From: Cryobacterium aureum
Lineage (GTDB): Bacteria; Actinomycetota; Actinomycetes; Actinomycetales; Microbacteriaceae
Assembly: GCF_002954245.1 (NCBI RefSeq)
Contig: NZ_PPTG01000002.1
Span: 1 to 54,269 of the forward strand
Direction of reading: 5' to 3'
DNA length: 54,269 nt
Below are positions 7,838-16,643 of the stretch, in pieces (positions within the stretch are counted from its first letter, which is position 1; each line of letters starts with the position of its first letter). The position numbers and the translations under genes were made by a program. The notes under the pieces were generated by a model. It saw only the letters and a list, made by a program, of their open reading frames with translations. It made no database searches and was not told where the DNA came from.

Positions 7838-8839
7838 CTATGTCGCTGCAGGCCTCTCTGTGGCCTCGTTCGAAGCTGTGCGTTTTGCCTCGGTGGCGAT
7901 GGTCGCAAATGCCGCTCGCAGCGCTGGTGGGTCTAGGACGGTCAAGGGTCTATCCATCAGAAGCAGCCAGCGTGCTATTGCGTTATAGCTGTCCGCGCCC
8001 GCCTGGACGATTGACGTTTCGGCTGTTTCCTCGGTAATGGTTCCCCAGGCGGCTGAGATCCAGTGGGCGACCTCAGCGCGGGGAGCGTGCACGCGCACGG
8101 TAGCGGTGACCTGCCGGACCGCCGTACCGACTCGGCCCGCGACATAAAGATCAAGGTCCTCCGCGGGCGGTTGTCGAGGGCGACTTGAGGCTGACGTGAT
8201 GGTGGCATCCTCTAGGCGGTCGACGCGAAATATGCGCCAGTCGTTCGCATCGAGAGAAAACGCAACGAGGTACCACCGGTTCATCGTGCGAACCAGATGG
8301 AGCGGCTCGAGGTATCGGCACTGACTCGTTCCCGTGTGGCCCTGGTACGTGACGTCGACTTGTCGACGATCCCGGCAGGCTCGAGCAAGCAGCACGAGAG
8401 TGTTCGCGTTCACGGGCGCCGGGTCTGAGCCGATCTGGCGGCCGAGGTCGATGCGGCTGGAGTTCTGTGCCAGGGCGTCGATCGTGGAACGCAGTCGGGG
8501 TGGCATGACGCGATTGAGCTTGTCGAGGGCACTGAGCGCCCCAGGGGCTGCGCCACGATTGCCTGTCGCAGATGCATCCTGCAGCGCGAGCAAGGTGGCA
8601 ATTGCTTCTTCGGCGTCGAACATTAGCGGAGGCAATGTTGCACCGGCTTCGAGCTGGTAGCCACCACCAGCGCCGTGAACGCTGGCCACCGGGTAGCCCA
8701 GATCACGAAGCCGGGCGACATCGCGTCGAACAGTGCGGGCAGTTACCTCCAGCTCTGCTGCTAACTCGGCAGCATTCCACTCGCGGGTGCGTTGTAGCAG
8801 CGCCAACAATCTCAGCAGTCGTCCGGAGGTATCCCACAT
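7838..8839 (-). CDS. WYL-domain transcriptional regulator (HTH_11 + WYL, YafY-type)
   Basis: The product is 333 residues from the ATG at 8839 (MWDTSGRLLRLLALLQ), which has GGTGGAAG about 9 nt upstream. A DeoR/HTH_11-like winged helix occupies roughly residues 1-60 (WNAAELAAELEVTARTVRRDVARLRDLGYPV) and is followed by GAGGGYQL. The central WYL-type domain includes RQVDVTYQGHTG and LHLVRTMNRWYLVAFSLDANDWRIFRVDRLED. The C-terminal WCX extension follows. Proteins of this kind usually repress or activate an adjacent divergent operon. Here that operon is the oxidoreductase-MFS pair at 8944-11366, and an inverted repeat sits between them. Confidence 0.88.
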   Translation of the reverse strand: MWDTSGRLLRLLALLQRTREWNAAELAAELEVTARTVRRDVARLRDLGYPVASVHGAGGGYQLEAGATLPPLMFDAEEAIATLLALQDASATGNRGAAPGALSALDKLNRVMPPRLRSTIDALAQNSSRIDLGRQIGSDPAPVNANTLVLLARACRDRRQVDVTYQGHTGTSQCRYLEPLHLVRTMNRWYLVAFSLDANDWRIFRVDRLEDATITSASSRPRQPPAEDLDLYVAGRVGTAVRQVTATVRVHAPRAEVAHWISAAWGTITEETAETSIVQAGADSYNAIARWLLLMDRPLTVLDPPALRAAFATIATEAKRTASNEATERPAAT

Positions 8840-8862
8840 GACATTCATCTTCCACCTTGTAG

Positions 8863-8879
8863 CGGACAAGACCTGTCCG
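8863..8879. promoter_or_regulatory. Inverted repeat, candidate operator for the WYL regulator
   Basis: CGGACA-AGACC-TGTCCG is a perfect 6-bp dyad with a 5-nt spacer, in the 104-bp divergent intergenic region between the WYL regulator and the oxidoreductase operon. A symmetrical site of this size in this position is what a dimeric regulator would use. The assignment is inferred from position and symmetry. Confidence 0.5.
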
Positions 8880-8943
8880 GTACTGCTTCTACGGTGGCAA
8901 CTGCCCGGCAACCACCGGGCCGAACCTAACTGGAGTTCTTCAC

Positions 8944-9978
8944 ATGCCCAACATCACCGCGCTTGCCACCACCACCGAAGAGATCGTCCTGAACCAGTAC
9001 CGCGCCGATCACACCGTCTCTCCTTCGCACTGCCTCACGATGCAGACGATTGAAGCCGCACGTCTGGAGCCCGGTCAGGTTCGAGTGCGGAACGATTTCA
9101 TTCAGATCACCGCCGTCATGGCCGATCTCATGACGGAACATCCGGGCCTTCCGATGCCGCCCTATGCGCTGGGGACGCCGCTCTGGGGCGGGGCCGTTGG
9201 AACAGTCACAGAGTCAGTAGCCGACCTGCCGGTCGGATCCGTCGTGACGCACATGAGCGGATGGCGGGAGGAGACTGTCGCGGCTGCAGAAACGTTTTGG
9301 CCGGTACCGATCGAAGTTTTGCCGGGAGCGGAATACGTTTTGAATCAAGGTGTCACTGCGTATCACGGGATCGTTGATATCGCCCAAGTACGCGCGGGCG
9401 ATGTGGTTTTCGTCAGCGGGGCGGCGGGCGGCGTTGGTTCACTGGCCGGACAAATTGCTAAAGCGCTGGGCGCGAAGACCGTCATTGGGAGCGCCGGCAG
9501 CGAGGCCAAGGTCGCCTATCTGGTCGACGAGCTCGGCTTCGACGCCGCGATCAACTACCGCACGGAGTCGATCGCCTCCCGCTTGCAAGAACTAGCACCA
9601 GAAGGCATCGACGTATTTTTCGACACGGTTGGCGGTGACCAATTTGAGGCGGCAGTTCAGGCCGCGACTCCCGGCGCACGCTTCGCGCTCTGCGGGGCGC
9701 TGGCCGGTCAGATTGATGGCGGCACCGCAGGCAGTCCGCGTCTTGACATCATGACAGCCATCGTCAAACAAATTGAGATTCGCCCCTTCTCCACCTTCCA
9801 CACCCCCGACCAGATCCAAGCCTGGAACCAGCACTACGGGCTCTGGCTCAGCGAAGGCAAAATCGTCTTTCCGCACACCATCATCAACGGCGGCCTCTCG
9901 GCTGCGCCGGCGGTACTTGACGGACTCCTCCTGGGGAAGTTTCGCGGCAACGTCATCGTTCGCCTCGACCGCGAGTGA
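8944..9978 (+). CDS. MDR-family NADP-dependent oxidoreductase (zinc-independent enone reductase type)
   Basis: This 344-residue medium-chain reductase resembles the leukotriene B4 12-hydroxydehydrogenase/CurA group. The nucleotide-binding motif reads FVSGAAGGVGSLAGQIAKAL (about residues 155-174), followed by NYRTES and FDTVGGDQFEAAV. The early segment ALGTPLWGGAVGTVTES also fits. The catalytic zinc ligands of alcohol dehydrogenases are absent. Such enzymes reduce the double bond of alpha,beta-unsaturated carbonyls with NADPH. The gene overlaps the following MFS gene by 4 nt (GTGA), so the two are translationally coupled. The divergent WYL regulator suggests induction by a toxic electrophile or drug. 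Confidence 0.88.
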   Translation: MPNITALATTTEEIVLNQYRADHTVSPSHCLTMQTIEAARLEPGQVRVRNDFIQITAVMADLMTEHPGLPMPPYALGTPLWGGAVGTVTESVADLPVGSVVTHMSGWREETVAAAETFWPVPIEVLPGAEYVLNQGVTAYHGIVDIAQVRAGDVVFVSGAAGGVGSLAGQIAKALGAKTVIGSAGSEAKVAYLVDELGFDAAINYRTESIASRLQELAPEGIDVFFDTVGGDQFEAAVQAATPGARFALCGALAGQIDGGTAGSPRLDIMTAIVKQIEIRPFSTFHTPDQIQAWNQHYGLWLSEGKIVFPHTIINGGLSAAPAVLDGLLLGKFRGNVIVRLDRE

Positions 9979-11366
9979 AACAACACCGCGCTATCCTCAC
10001 CGTCTGCAGCATCGCGCAGGTCCTGGTCGTTCTCGATAGTTCAATCTTGACCGTCGCACTTCCTCAACTAGCAGCAAACCTCGGCATCTCACGAGAAAAC
10101 CTGCCCTGGGTCGTGAACGCTTTCGCTATCCCGATCGCCGGGCTGCTCCTCGTGTCGGGACGCCTGGCCGATACCTTGGGCGCGCGTCGGATCCTGCTTA
10201 TTGGGGTTGCCCTTTTTGCAGTGGCCAGTCTGGTCGGAGGAACGGCTCCAACGGCCGGCGTCCTGATCGCGGCGCGTGTGGCCCAAGGGATCGCTGCGGC
10301 GCTCATCTCGCCAGCGACGCTGTTGCTGCTTTCGCTTTCCTTCCCTGCAGGCCCAGATCGCGCTCGTGCTTTTGGACTGTGGGGCGCCGCAGCAGGCAGC
10401 GGCGGCGCGATTGGCGTTCTCGCCGGTGGTCTGTTGGTCGAATGGTCGAGTTGGCGGTGGACTCTTCTCGTAAATATCCCGCTGTGCGTGGTTCTCTTTG
10501 GCCTTTTGACTATCGCTATCGGACGCATTCAGCCAGTACAGAGGGGCAGCCTCGATCTGCCCGGAGCGGCGGCGGGGACAGTCTGCGTCACGACCGTGAC
10601 ACTGGGATTCGCGTCGCTCCAATCAAAGTTGCTCGACATCACGGCGGCCGTCTGGTTCATCACAGCAGGGGCGACCCTCATGCTGTTCGTATTCATCGAA
10701 ATCCGGTCATCGACGAAGCCACTGTTACCCCTTCGACGACTGGCGGGAAAAAGAGTGTGGCAGCTCCCCATGGCAATGCTTCTCGTCGGTGGGGCAATGA
10801 CCAGTACCTTCTATTTTCTGACCCTGAATTTCCAAGTGCACAGAGATCTGAATGCGCTCCAGACAGGGTTATCATTTCTGCCTTTGTCCGTGGCTGCCTT
10901 CACCGCAGCCGCCGCCTCTCCGGCCATCGTGAGAAAGCTCGGATCCATGAATGCGGCTGTCCTCGCCGTCTTACTGATGAGTGCTTGTCTGTTCGCCATC
11001 GCCGCTATAGCCCAAGACGGTTGGACGGGAGCGATCATCTTCATCAGTGCTGGCTTCGGCGCCGGCATGGGGGTGGCGATCAGTACCCTTGCAAACCTCA
11101 TCACAGCATCCTTTCCCAGCAGCCTCGGGGGCATCGCCTCCGGAATCCTCACGACTGCCCAGCAGATTGGGAACACCGTCGGACTCGCGGCCATAGTCAC
11201 CATCGACCTCGGCACCGCATCTCCAAGCCACAACATTGCGTTCCTGGCGGCCGCGACACTGGCACTCACCGCAGCCGGATGGCTGGCCTACCAAGCTGGG
11301 ACACGACGATCCAACAGATCAGTCGACACACCATCGCCACGTACTGCTGCACACAACAGCCTCTAA
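9975..11366 (+). CDS. MFS transporter, DHA2-type multidrug efflux pump
   Basis: This 463-residue protein, from a GTG at 9975, is built of hydrophobic helices of the 14-TMS DHA2 kind. The first helix contains VLVVLDSSILTVALPQLA, the motif-C-like D-x-x-I-V-N/T-V-A-L-P signature. Motif A reads GRLADTLGARRILL (about residues 62-75), and helix five carries GAAAGSGGAIGVLAGGLL. These pumps export drugs in exchange for protons. The partner enone reductase upstream suggests a combined modify-and-export response. A convergent gene follows, with repeat R5 between them. Confidence 0.9.
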   Translation: MKQHRAILTVCSIAQVLVVLDSSILTVALPQLAANLGISRENLPWVVNAFAIPIAGLLLVSGRLADTLGARRILLIGVALFAVASLVGGTAPTAGVLIAARVAQGIAAALISPATLLLLSLSFPAGPDRARAFGLWGAAAGSGGAIGVLAGGLLVEWSSWRWTLLVNIPLCVVLFGLLTIAIGRIQPVQRGSLDLPGAAAGTVCVTTVTLGFASLQSKLLDITAAVWFITAGATLMLFVFIEIRSSTKPLLPLRRLAGKRVWQLPMAMLLVGGAMTSTFYFLTLNFQVHRDLNALQTGLSFLPLSVAAFTAAAASPAIVRKLGSMNAAVLAVLLMSACLFAIAAIAQDGWTGAIIFISAGFGAGMGVAISTLANLITASFPSSLGGIASGILTTAQQIGNTVGLAAIVTIDLGTASPSHNIAFLAAATLALTAAGWLAYQAGTRRSNRSVDTPSPRTAAHNSL

Positions 11367-11411
11367 AACGTTGCGGCACACCATCGGCCGAAATTAGACC
11401 AATATTGCTGC

Positions 11412-11439
11412 GTCCCGTAAGACGAACCCCTGACGGGAC
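11412..11439 (+). repeat. Cassette-boundary repeat, copy R5
   Basis: GTCCCGTAAG, centre ACGAACCCC, right arm TGACGGGAC. The outer arms GTCCCGT and ACGGGAC are a perfect 7-bp inverted pair. It lies between two convergent genes (MFS end 11366, pentapeptide protein end 11575), where a hairpin could also act as a two-way terminator. Confidence 0.75.
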
Positions 11440-11574
11440 CACACCACCCCTACGGTAGCGCTCGAACTCACCAGAAGTGCGGCGGCTGCATCCGGATCGT
11501 TGAGCGATACCGCGAGTCGTTTGCCCTTGGCAGCGTTCAGCACCTGCCAAGGCTCCAGGTCGAGTTGTGCGGTG

Positions 11575-12489
11575 TCACGCGTCTTGCCAATGGGGCGGCA
11601 TTTTCAGATCCGCGGGTAGTCGAGTGACGTGGTTGCCGTGCGCGGCGTTGAGTTGCGGCTGCGTCACGTACAGGGCCTTCGAGAGGTCAGCGCCGTCAAG
11701 GAGTGCATCTCTGAAGTCGGCACCGAGCAGATCTACCCCTGACAAGTCGCTGTCCCGCAGGTCTGCGGCGATGAGATAGGCCCCACGGAGATCTGCCCCG
11801 CACAGTGGGCGGGACCTGAGATTCTTGCCCATCAGGTCTGCTCCCGGTTTCAGCGCGGATTCCAGGTGGTCATCGCCAACGGCAAGGTAGGCCGCCCGTA
11901 CTTCTTCGCTGACCTCGATCAGCGTTAATCTCACTTGGGAGTGAAGATCCTGAACATCCAGTGAAAGCAAGTCCGACAGTTCACCCCCGACGGCCTGCTC
12001 GATCGTGTTCCTGAGCTTTGCCGCACGGTGTGAGGCGTCGGGATCGAACGTTCGCGTCTGTGCCTCGGCCAGATACCACAGCATCTCATGGAGCTGCCGT
12101 GCGGCAGCGAACGCGGCAAACATCTCGCTCTTGGTGTCAGGGCTTTCGATCCAGCTCTTTCCGAAGAAGAGCCCTTGCGACACGTTTTGGCCTGCACCGA
12201 AGCAGTCAAAGACGGTGCAGCCACGGAAGCCCCTCGGGCGCAGTGTGTCATGGATCGTGCACGAGAAGTCAGGTGCCAGGTTGTGGCACGGAGCGCCTGC
12301 GGGTTTGTCGACAGGAAAGTCTGCAGAACGTGAGAAACCGAAGGCAGTGCAGCAGAGGGCAAAGCAATTGCCGCAGTCAGGTCGCAGGGATTCCCGGTCG
12401 AGGGCGGGCATAGCAGGCTCGAGAGAGTTCGTTGATGTCATGCGAATGGGTTCTTCCAGTGATGAGTTCGATAGGTGGCCGGTATGCAC
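11575..12489 (-). CDS. YkgJ-like cysteine-cluster and pentapeptide-repeat fusion protein
   Basis: This protein of up to 304 residues has two parts. The N-terminal part carries a metal-binding cysteine cluster, DCGNCFALCC, then CHNL, FSCTIHDTLRPRGFRGC and DCFGAG, resembling YkgJ-type CxxCxxxCC zinc or iron proteins. After a helical middle come pentapeptide repeats (about residues 225-272): CGADLRGAYLIAADLRDSDL and GVDLLGADFRDALLDGADL, which form a right-handed beta helix. Pentapeptide proteins such as Qnr and McbG protect DNA gyrase by mimicking DNA, but this role is not shown here. The GTG at 12489 has GGAG 5 nt upstream; an ATG at 12441 (MTSTNSLEPAMP) is an alternative. A strong hairpin covers the GTG start region. 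Confidence 0.8.
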   Translation of the reverse strand: MHTGHLSNSSLEEPIRMTSTNSLEPAMPALDRESLRPDCGNCFALCCTAFGFSRSADFPVDKPAGAPCHNLAPDFSCTIHDTLRPRGFRGCTVFDCFGAGQNVSQGLFFGKSWIESPDTKSEMFAAFAAARQLHEMLWYLAEAQTRTFDPDASHRAAKLRNTIEQAVGGELSDLLSLDVQDLHSQVRLTLIEVSEEVRAAYLAVGDDHLESALKPGADLMGKNLRSRPLCGADLRGAYLIAADLRDSDLSGVDLLGADFRDALLDGADLSKALYVTQPQLNAAHGNHVTRLPADLKMPPHWQDA

Positions 12490-12513
12490 GGGAACTCCAA
12501 ATGGAGTTCCCGT
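12488..12513. promoter_or_regulatory. Perfect 11-bp inverted repeat over the start of the pentapeptide gene
   Basis: Arms ACGGGAACTCC and GGAGTTCCCGT are separated by AAAT. On the transcribed minus strand the hairpin contains the GGAG ribosome-binding site and touches the GTG start at 12489. It could mask translation, or serve as an operator if the real start is the ATG at 12441. Confidence 0.6.
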
Positions 12514-12661
12514 CGCGGGCGCACTGAATCACAGCTCCTCGGCTGAGGAGCGAACTGGAATCCCTACAGGGGCTCTGGGTCACAGAGACGAATGAAATAT
12601 CACTCCCGTCAGAGTACCTGACACTTGGGCCACCGCCTGTGCTCCATGCTCTTCGGTACGT

Positions 12662-12688
12662 CCCCGTAAGCCGGACGGCCAGCGGACA
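12662..12688 (+). repeat. Cassette-boundary repeat, diverged copy R6
   Basis: CCCCGTAAGCCGGACGG followed by CCAGCGGACA. The left arm is perfect; the centre and right arm resemble R11 more than the consensus. No gene is visible between 12514 and 12914; this stretch contains R6 and R7. Confidence 0.6.
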
Positions 12689-12731
12689 CGTATTGCGTGA
12701 AATGGATCACGTTTACGTCTGAGGTGAGATG

Positions 12732-12759
12732 CCGCGTAGGCGGAACCCTGACCGGGACA
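12732..12759 (+). repeat. Cassette-boundary repeat, diverged copy R7
   Basis: CCGCGTAGGCGGAACCC followed by TGACCGGGACA. It lies 70 nt after R6, so two boundary copies stand next to each other with no gene between. This could be an empty module or the remains of a deletion. Confidence 0.55.
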
Positions 12760-12914
12760 GTCGGCGCTGACGCAATCCCATTTGGATTGGCCGGGTTGTC
12801 CCTTTATTGAGAGAGGTCGAGGTTAGCCTCGTCGTCGTGCTGCTTGAGCGTGTCTGGCGCTGTCACTTCATGATCTGAATGGTCGGCGGGCTTGGTGGCG
12901 CGAGCGGCCGCATG

Positions 12915-13964
12915 TCAGGGCAAGTACTTGTCTCGTCGAAGCTGCCGGAGTTTCGTGGCGATGTTGTGATGTGAGTCGAGGCTGTCTGGGAAGCCGGCCT
13001 GACGTATCTTGATGGTGCTCTGGACCATGTCGAAGTCGGCAGACCAGAGGCTATCCGTGAACTGCCACGAGGTGAGTTGTCCATACGGAATCGGCCGCAG
13101 ACCGTGGGCAGTGCGCAGAGCGTTCCAGGCTGGCTCCTTGTCGAACATCTGCGTGACGAGGCTCATCGGTTGCGGGGCCGAGGTCGGCATGTTGAATGCG
13201 TTGGCGATGTCTTCCCAAATGTGCTCCCACCGGAACTGGTCGCCGTTGGTGACGTTGAAGATCTCACCTCGTGCGGCTTCAGCGGTGAGCGCCCAGCTCA
13301 CCGCTGAAGCGAGGAGGTCGGCATCCGTGATCTGATGCAGCGCTGTCCACGCGCCCGCGGTTCCGGGAAACCGGAGCGGAACGCCGGCCGCTTTGGATAG
13401 TGAGGCGTAGACGCCGATGGTATTGAGCAGATTCATCGGCGAGCCAAGGCTGAACCCGATCACCACATCGGGGCGGAGCACTGAGTAGGTGAACCCGTCT
13501 CGGTCGGCGCGGGACGCGAGCAAGTCTTCCTGGTCGTTATAGAAGATCGGACCCAGGAACCTTGGATCGGATTCTTTCGCCGGCGTCTTGTACGCTCCGA
13601 GGTGTTCCCCGTACGATTTTCCTCCGCCGATGAGAACCACGTGTTCGAGCGGTGCACCGACTGCTGTGAGGCTGTCGAGGACATGTGTGAGCATCGCAAG
13701 GTTCGGTGCGGTGGTCTCGGCCATCGTCGGGCGTTCAACGTAGGCGGCGTAAACGAGGTGAGTGACACGGCCGAGAATCTCGACGCCGGCTAGTGCCTGC
13801 GGGTCCAACAGATCGACGCTGAGGTGTCTGGCGTTCAGGCCGGCCGGTGCGCCGCGGCGTGAAGCGGTGATCACGTCCCACGCATCGTCGTCGGCCATCC
13901 TTCGGGCGATGGCGCCTCCGACGACTCCGTGCGGTCCGATGATGAGGACGGTGGGCTTGCTCAT
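12915..13964 (-). CDS. PRISE-type SDR reductase (progesterone 5-beta-reductase/iridoid synthase-like)
   Basis: The product is 349 residues from the ATG at 13964, which overlaps the stop of the upstream MFS gene (ATGA). The NAD(P)-binding Rossmann motif near the N-terminus reads IIGPHGVVGGAIARRM. The active-site region GGGKSYGEHLGAYKTPAKE carries the catalytic Lys, and FYNDQEDLL the catalytic Tyr, in the order seen in PRISE enzymes. LRPDVVIGFSLGSPMNLL and FNVTNGDQFRWEHIW are also typical. The family reduces activated C=C bonds of enones with NADPH. It is co-transcribed with an efflux pump, and the pair is divergent from an XRE regulator. Confidence 0.88.
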   Translation of the reverse strand: MSKPTVLIIGPHGVVGGAIARRMADDDAWDVITASRRGAPAGLNARHLSVDLLDPQALAGVEILGRVTHLVYAAYVERPTMAETTAPNLAMLTHVLDSLTAVGAPLEHVVLIGGGKSYGEHLGAYKTPAKESDPRFLGPIFYNDQEDLLASRADRDGFTYSVLRPDVVIGFSLGSPMNLLNTIGVYASLSKAAGVPLRFPGTAGAWTALHQITDADLLASAVSWALTAEAARGEIFNVTNGDQFRWEHIWEDIANAFNMPTSAPQPMSLVTQMFDKEPAWNALRTAHGLRPIPYGQLTSWQFTDSLWSADFDMVQSTIKIRQAGFPDSLDSHHNIATKLRQLRRDKYLP

Positions 13965-15424
13965 GCGTTGACCTTGTCTGACTTTGCGGGGCGAAGAAAC
14001 AGGGCGACGGCTGCGGCGGTCAGCACGCACAGTAATGCGTTCACGCCGATGGCGGTTGTGACACCCCCGAGGACGCTGGCGGGTCCGGTGTCGCCGAGGG
14101 CGGTCATCCGTGCGGTCGCGATCGCGGACATGATCGGGATTCCCATCGTGATTCCGACCTGCTGGCTCATCGTGACCAGGCCGGTCGCCAGGCCTTGTTC
14201 CGTATCGGGCAGGCCGGAGGTGGAGGTGACGACGTATCCGACGATCGCGACCAGGTTTGCGACACCCCCGATGAAGGTGGCGACGAGCAGGAGAGGAATC
14301 CAGCCGGAGTCGGAGCCGAGGAACGCAAGCGGAATCGTGGCAGCTGCCTGGAGCAGGAACCCGGCGACGATTGAACGGTGTGATCCGAGTGTGCCGATGA
14401 CTTTCGGACCGATGATTCCGCCGAGCACGGTTCCCGCGCCGAGGACGGCGAACGAGAGTCCCGCCGCAAGCGGCGAGTAGCCGAGTACTTCCTGCAGGTA
14501 CAGGGTCAGCAGGAACACCAGAGAGGTTTCGGTGGCGAAGGCCAGGAGCCCGGCGATATTACCCCAGGCGACCGTTTTCCGTTTGAGGATAGCGACAGGT
14601 ACCAACGGATGCGCCACCCGCTTCTCAATCTGCCAGAAGACGACTAGGAAGACGGAGCCAGCCAGGATCGACCCCCACGCCAACGGGTTATCCCACGAGG
14701 TTTCGCCCGCCGTGGTCAGCCCGTAGACGAGAGCAAGAAGCCCGAAGGTCACGGTGGCAGCACCGGAGAAGTCAAGCTTGGGGTGTTCGTTGGGGCGGCT
14801 TTCCTTCAGGACGAAAGGCGCGATCACGAGGACCACAACCGCGACAAAAACGTTGATGAAGAATGCCCACCGCCAGCTGAGCAGGTCGGTGAGTACCCCG
14901 CCAAGAATCGCGCCGGTCGTGAACCCTGCCGCCATCAAAGCGCCGTTAAGGCCGAGTGCCTTGTTTCGCTGCGATCCTTCGGAAAACAAAGTCGTCAAAA
15001 GCGATAGCGCCGCTGGCACGACCATCGCCGTCGCGAGCCCCTGGGCCACCCGGGCGACGATCATCAACACCGGTTCCTGTGCAAGACCGCCAACGAGAGA
15101 GGAGACGCCCAGCAGGGCCATGCCGATAAGGAAGAGGCGACGACGACCGAACAGGTCAGCGATCCGCCCGAAGAACAGGGTGAACCCTGCCGCGCACAGG
15201 GCAAACGAGGTCGCGATCCATTGCAAATGATCGAGGCTGAATCCAATGTCGGCGCCGATGGTCGGCAACGCCACGTTCAGGATCGAGAAATCCACGGCAA
15301 GGGTGAAACTGGCCGTGAGTAAGACGAAGAGGGCGAGGCGTTGCCGCCCCGTCAATCTCATGGCATCCCCGGCGGGGTCTGCACGGTTGACGGCGTGGTC
15401 GGCGGATTGAACGGTGCTGGACAT
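13961..15424 (-). CDS. MFS transporter, DHA2-type efflux pump
   Basis: The product is 487 residues from the ATG at 15424 (MSSTVQSADHAVNRAD), preceded by AAAGGA at a normal distance. The longer frame to 15649 runs through the divergent promoter region and is rejected. It has a 14-helix layout with TLAVDFSILNVALPTIG in helix 1, motif A GRIADLFGRRRLFLIG, and GLNGALMAAGFTTGAILGG in helix 5. It is the first gene of a two-gene operon with the PRISE reductase. The XRE/MmyB-type regulator is divergent at 15592. The parallel with the WYL-reductase-MFS module at 7.8-11.4 kb is notable: both pair an enone-type reductase with a DHA2 pump. Confidence 0.9.
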   Translation of the reverse strand: MSSTVQSADHAVNRADPAGDAMRLTGRQRLALFVLLTASFTLAVDFSILNVALPTIGADIGFSLDHLQWIATSFALCAAGFTLFFGRIADLFGRRRLFLIGMALLGVSSLVGGLAQEPVLMIVARVAQGLATAMVVPAALSLLTTLFSEGSQRNKALGLNGALMAAGFTTGAILGGVLTDLLSWRWAFFINVFVAVVVLVIAPFVLKESRPNEHPKLDFSGAATVTFGLLALVYGLTTAGETSWDNPLAWGSILAGSVFLVVFWQIEKRVAHPLVPVAILKRKTVAWGNIAGLLAFATETSLVFLLTLYLQEVLGYSPLAAGLSFAVLGAGTVLGGIIGPKVIGTLGSHRSIVAGFLLQAAATIPLAFLGSDSGWIPLLLVATFIGGVANLVAIVGYVVTSTSGLPDTEQGLATGLVTMSQQVGITMGIPIMSAIATARMTALGDTGPASVLGGVTTAIGVNALLCVLTAAAVALFLRPAKSDKVNA

Positions 15425-15591
15425 GCCCGTCCTTTCGGTAGAGGGAACAATTCGTGGGCGCCGGGAAAACCGGCACACTGCCACAGTGGGCCACCGTGCG
15501 CGCATCAACCAGACCCGCGTCATCCGACCCCCGCGGTGCCTAGCACTGACAGGGACAGGCTTGATCCGCTCAGACAGTCGAGAATGTAACC

Positions 15592-16479
15592 ATGGCTGGT
15601 ATGAACCACACAGAAGAACTCGGCGAGTTCCTTCGAGCTCGGCGCGCACTACTCACCCCCGAAGGGGCCGGGATTACCTCCTACGGCGCCCGTCGGGTTC
15701 CTGGCCTCAGACGCGAGGAACTCGCTCAACTCGCCGGCGTGTCGGCCACGTACTACACACGATTGGAGCAGGGACAGTCTACGAACGCCTCCGAAAACAT
15801 CATCGACTCGATCGGGCGGGCGTTGAACCTGAATGACGATGAGAAGGTGCACCTGCACGACTTGGCGCGACCCGCCAAAGCCAAGCGGCGCACTCCGGGC
15901 AAACCCGACCAGGCAACCCCCGGCACGATACGCCTGCTGAACGCCATGGCCAATGTTCCGACCGTGATCATGGGCCGAAGGAACGAAGTTCTGGCTTGGA
16001 ACCCCCTCGGGCATCTGCTCGTCGCCGGGCACACCGACTTTGACGCGCCAAGCCGGCCATTCGATCGACCCAACCTCACCCGAATGCTCTTCCTCGACCC
16101 CCACACGAAAGACCTCTATCGCAACTGGCGTGACGAGGCCTCCCTCGCCGTGGCATCCTTGCGGTTCATCGCCGCACAACACCAGGACGATGCCGAACTG
16201 ACCCAGCTCATCGGCGAACTCACGCTCAAGAGCCCCGACTTCGCTGCGATGTGGACGAAGCACCCGGTGCAACAATGCGTGAGCGGTGTCAAGCGTTTCC
16301 ACCACCCCGAGGTGGGGGACTTCGACCTCAGTTTCGAGGTCCTCCACCTCCCGGGTGCCAGCGGACATCGAATGATGACGCACGCTGCCGAACCCGGCTC
16401 AACCGATGCCGCAGCATTGGAGCTCTTATCGGCTACAAACGAGACCTCTCTCGCGCAGCACGTTCCGTCACGGATCTGA
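15592..16479 (+). CDS. XRE-family regulator with MmyB-like ligand-binding domain
   Basis: This 295-residue protein has an N-terminal XRE helix-turn-helix (about residues 8-80): LGEFLRARRALLTPE, GLRREELAQLAGVSATYYTRLEQGQ and NIIDSIGRALNL. A MmyB-like ligand-binding domain follows (about 108-270), with VIMGRRNEVLAWNPLGHLL and LYRNWRDEASLAVASLR. This domain fold can bind small hydrophobic molecules. Proteins of this kind in actinobacteria commonly sit divergent to short-chain reductases and pumps, as here. An in-frame ATG at 15601 is an alternative start. The 167-bp divergent region should contain its operator, but I see no clear symmetric site. Confidence 0.9.
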   Translation: MAGMNHTEELGEFLRARRALLTPEGAGITSYGARRVPGLRREELAQLAGVSATYYTRLEQGQSTNASENIIDSIGRALNLNDDEKVHLHDLARPAKAKRRTPGKPDQATPGTIRLLNAMANVPTVIMGRRNEVLAWNPLGHLLVAGHTDFDAPSRPFDRPNLTRMLFLDPHTKDLYRNWRDEASLAVASLRFIAAQHQDDAELTQLIGELTLKSPDFAAMWTKHPVQQCVSGVKRFHHPEVGDFDLSFEVLHLPGASGHRMMTHAAEPGSTDAAALELLSATNETSLAQHVPSRI

Positions 16480-16643
16480 CGAACGCTCTGGCCGGAGGCA
16501 ACCGCGGACCTTTTAAACCTGGCTCGATGCACGCTCCAGTTCTTCGGACACCATTCGACACGATCCGATTCCTCAGTGCCCAAGGCTGAGGGCGCAGGTA
16601 ACCTGACGCCAATGGCCCCATTTCGACAGATCAAGCTTTGATG

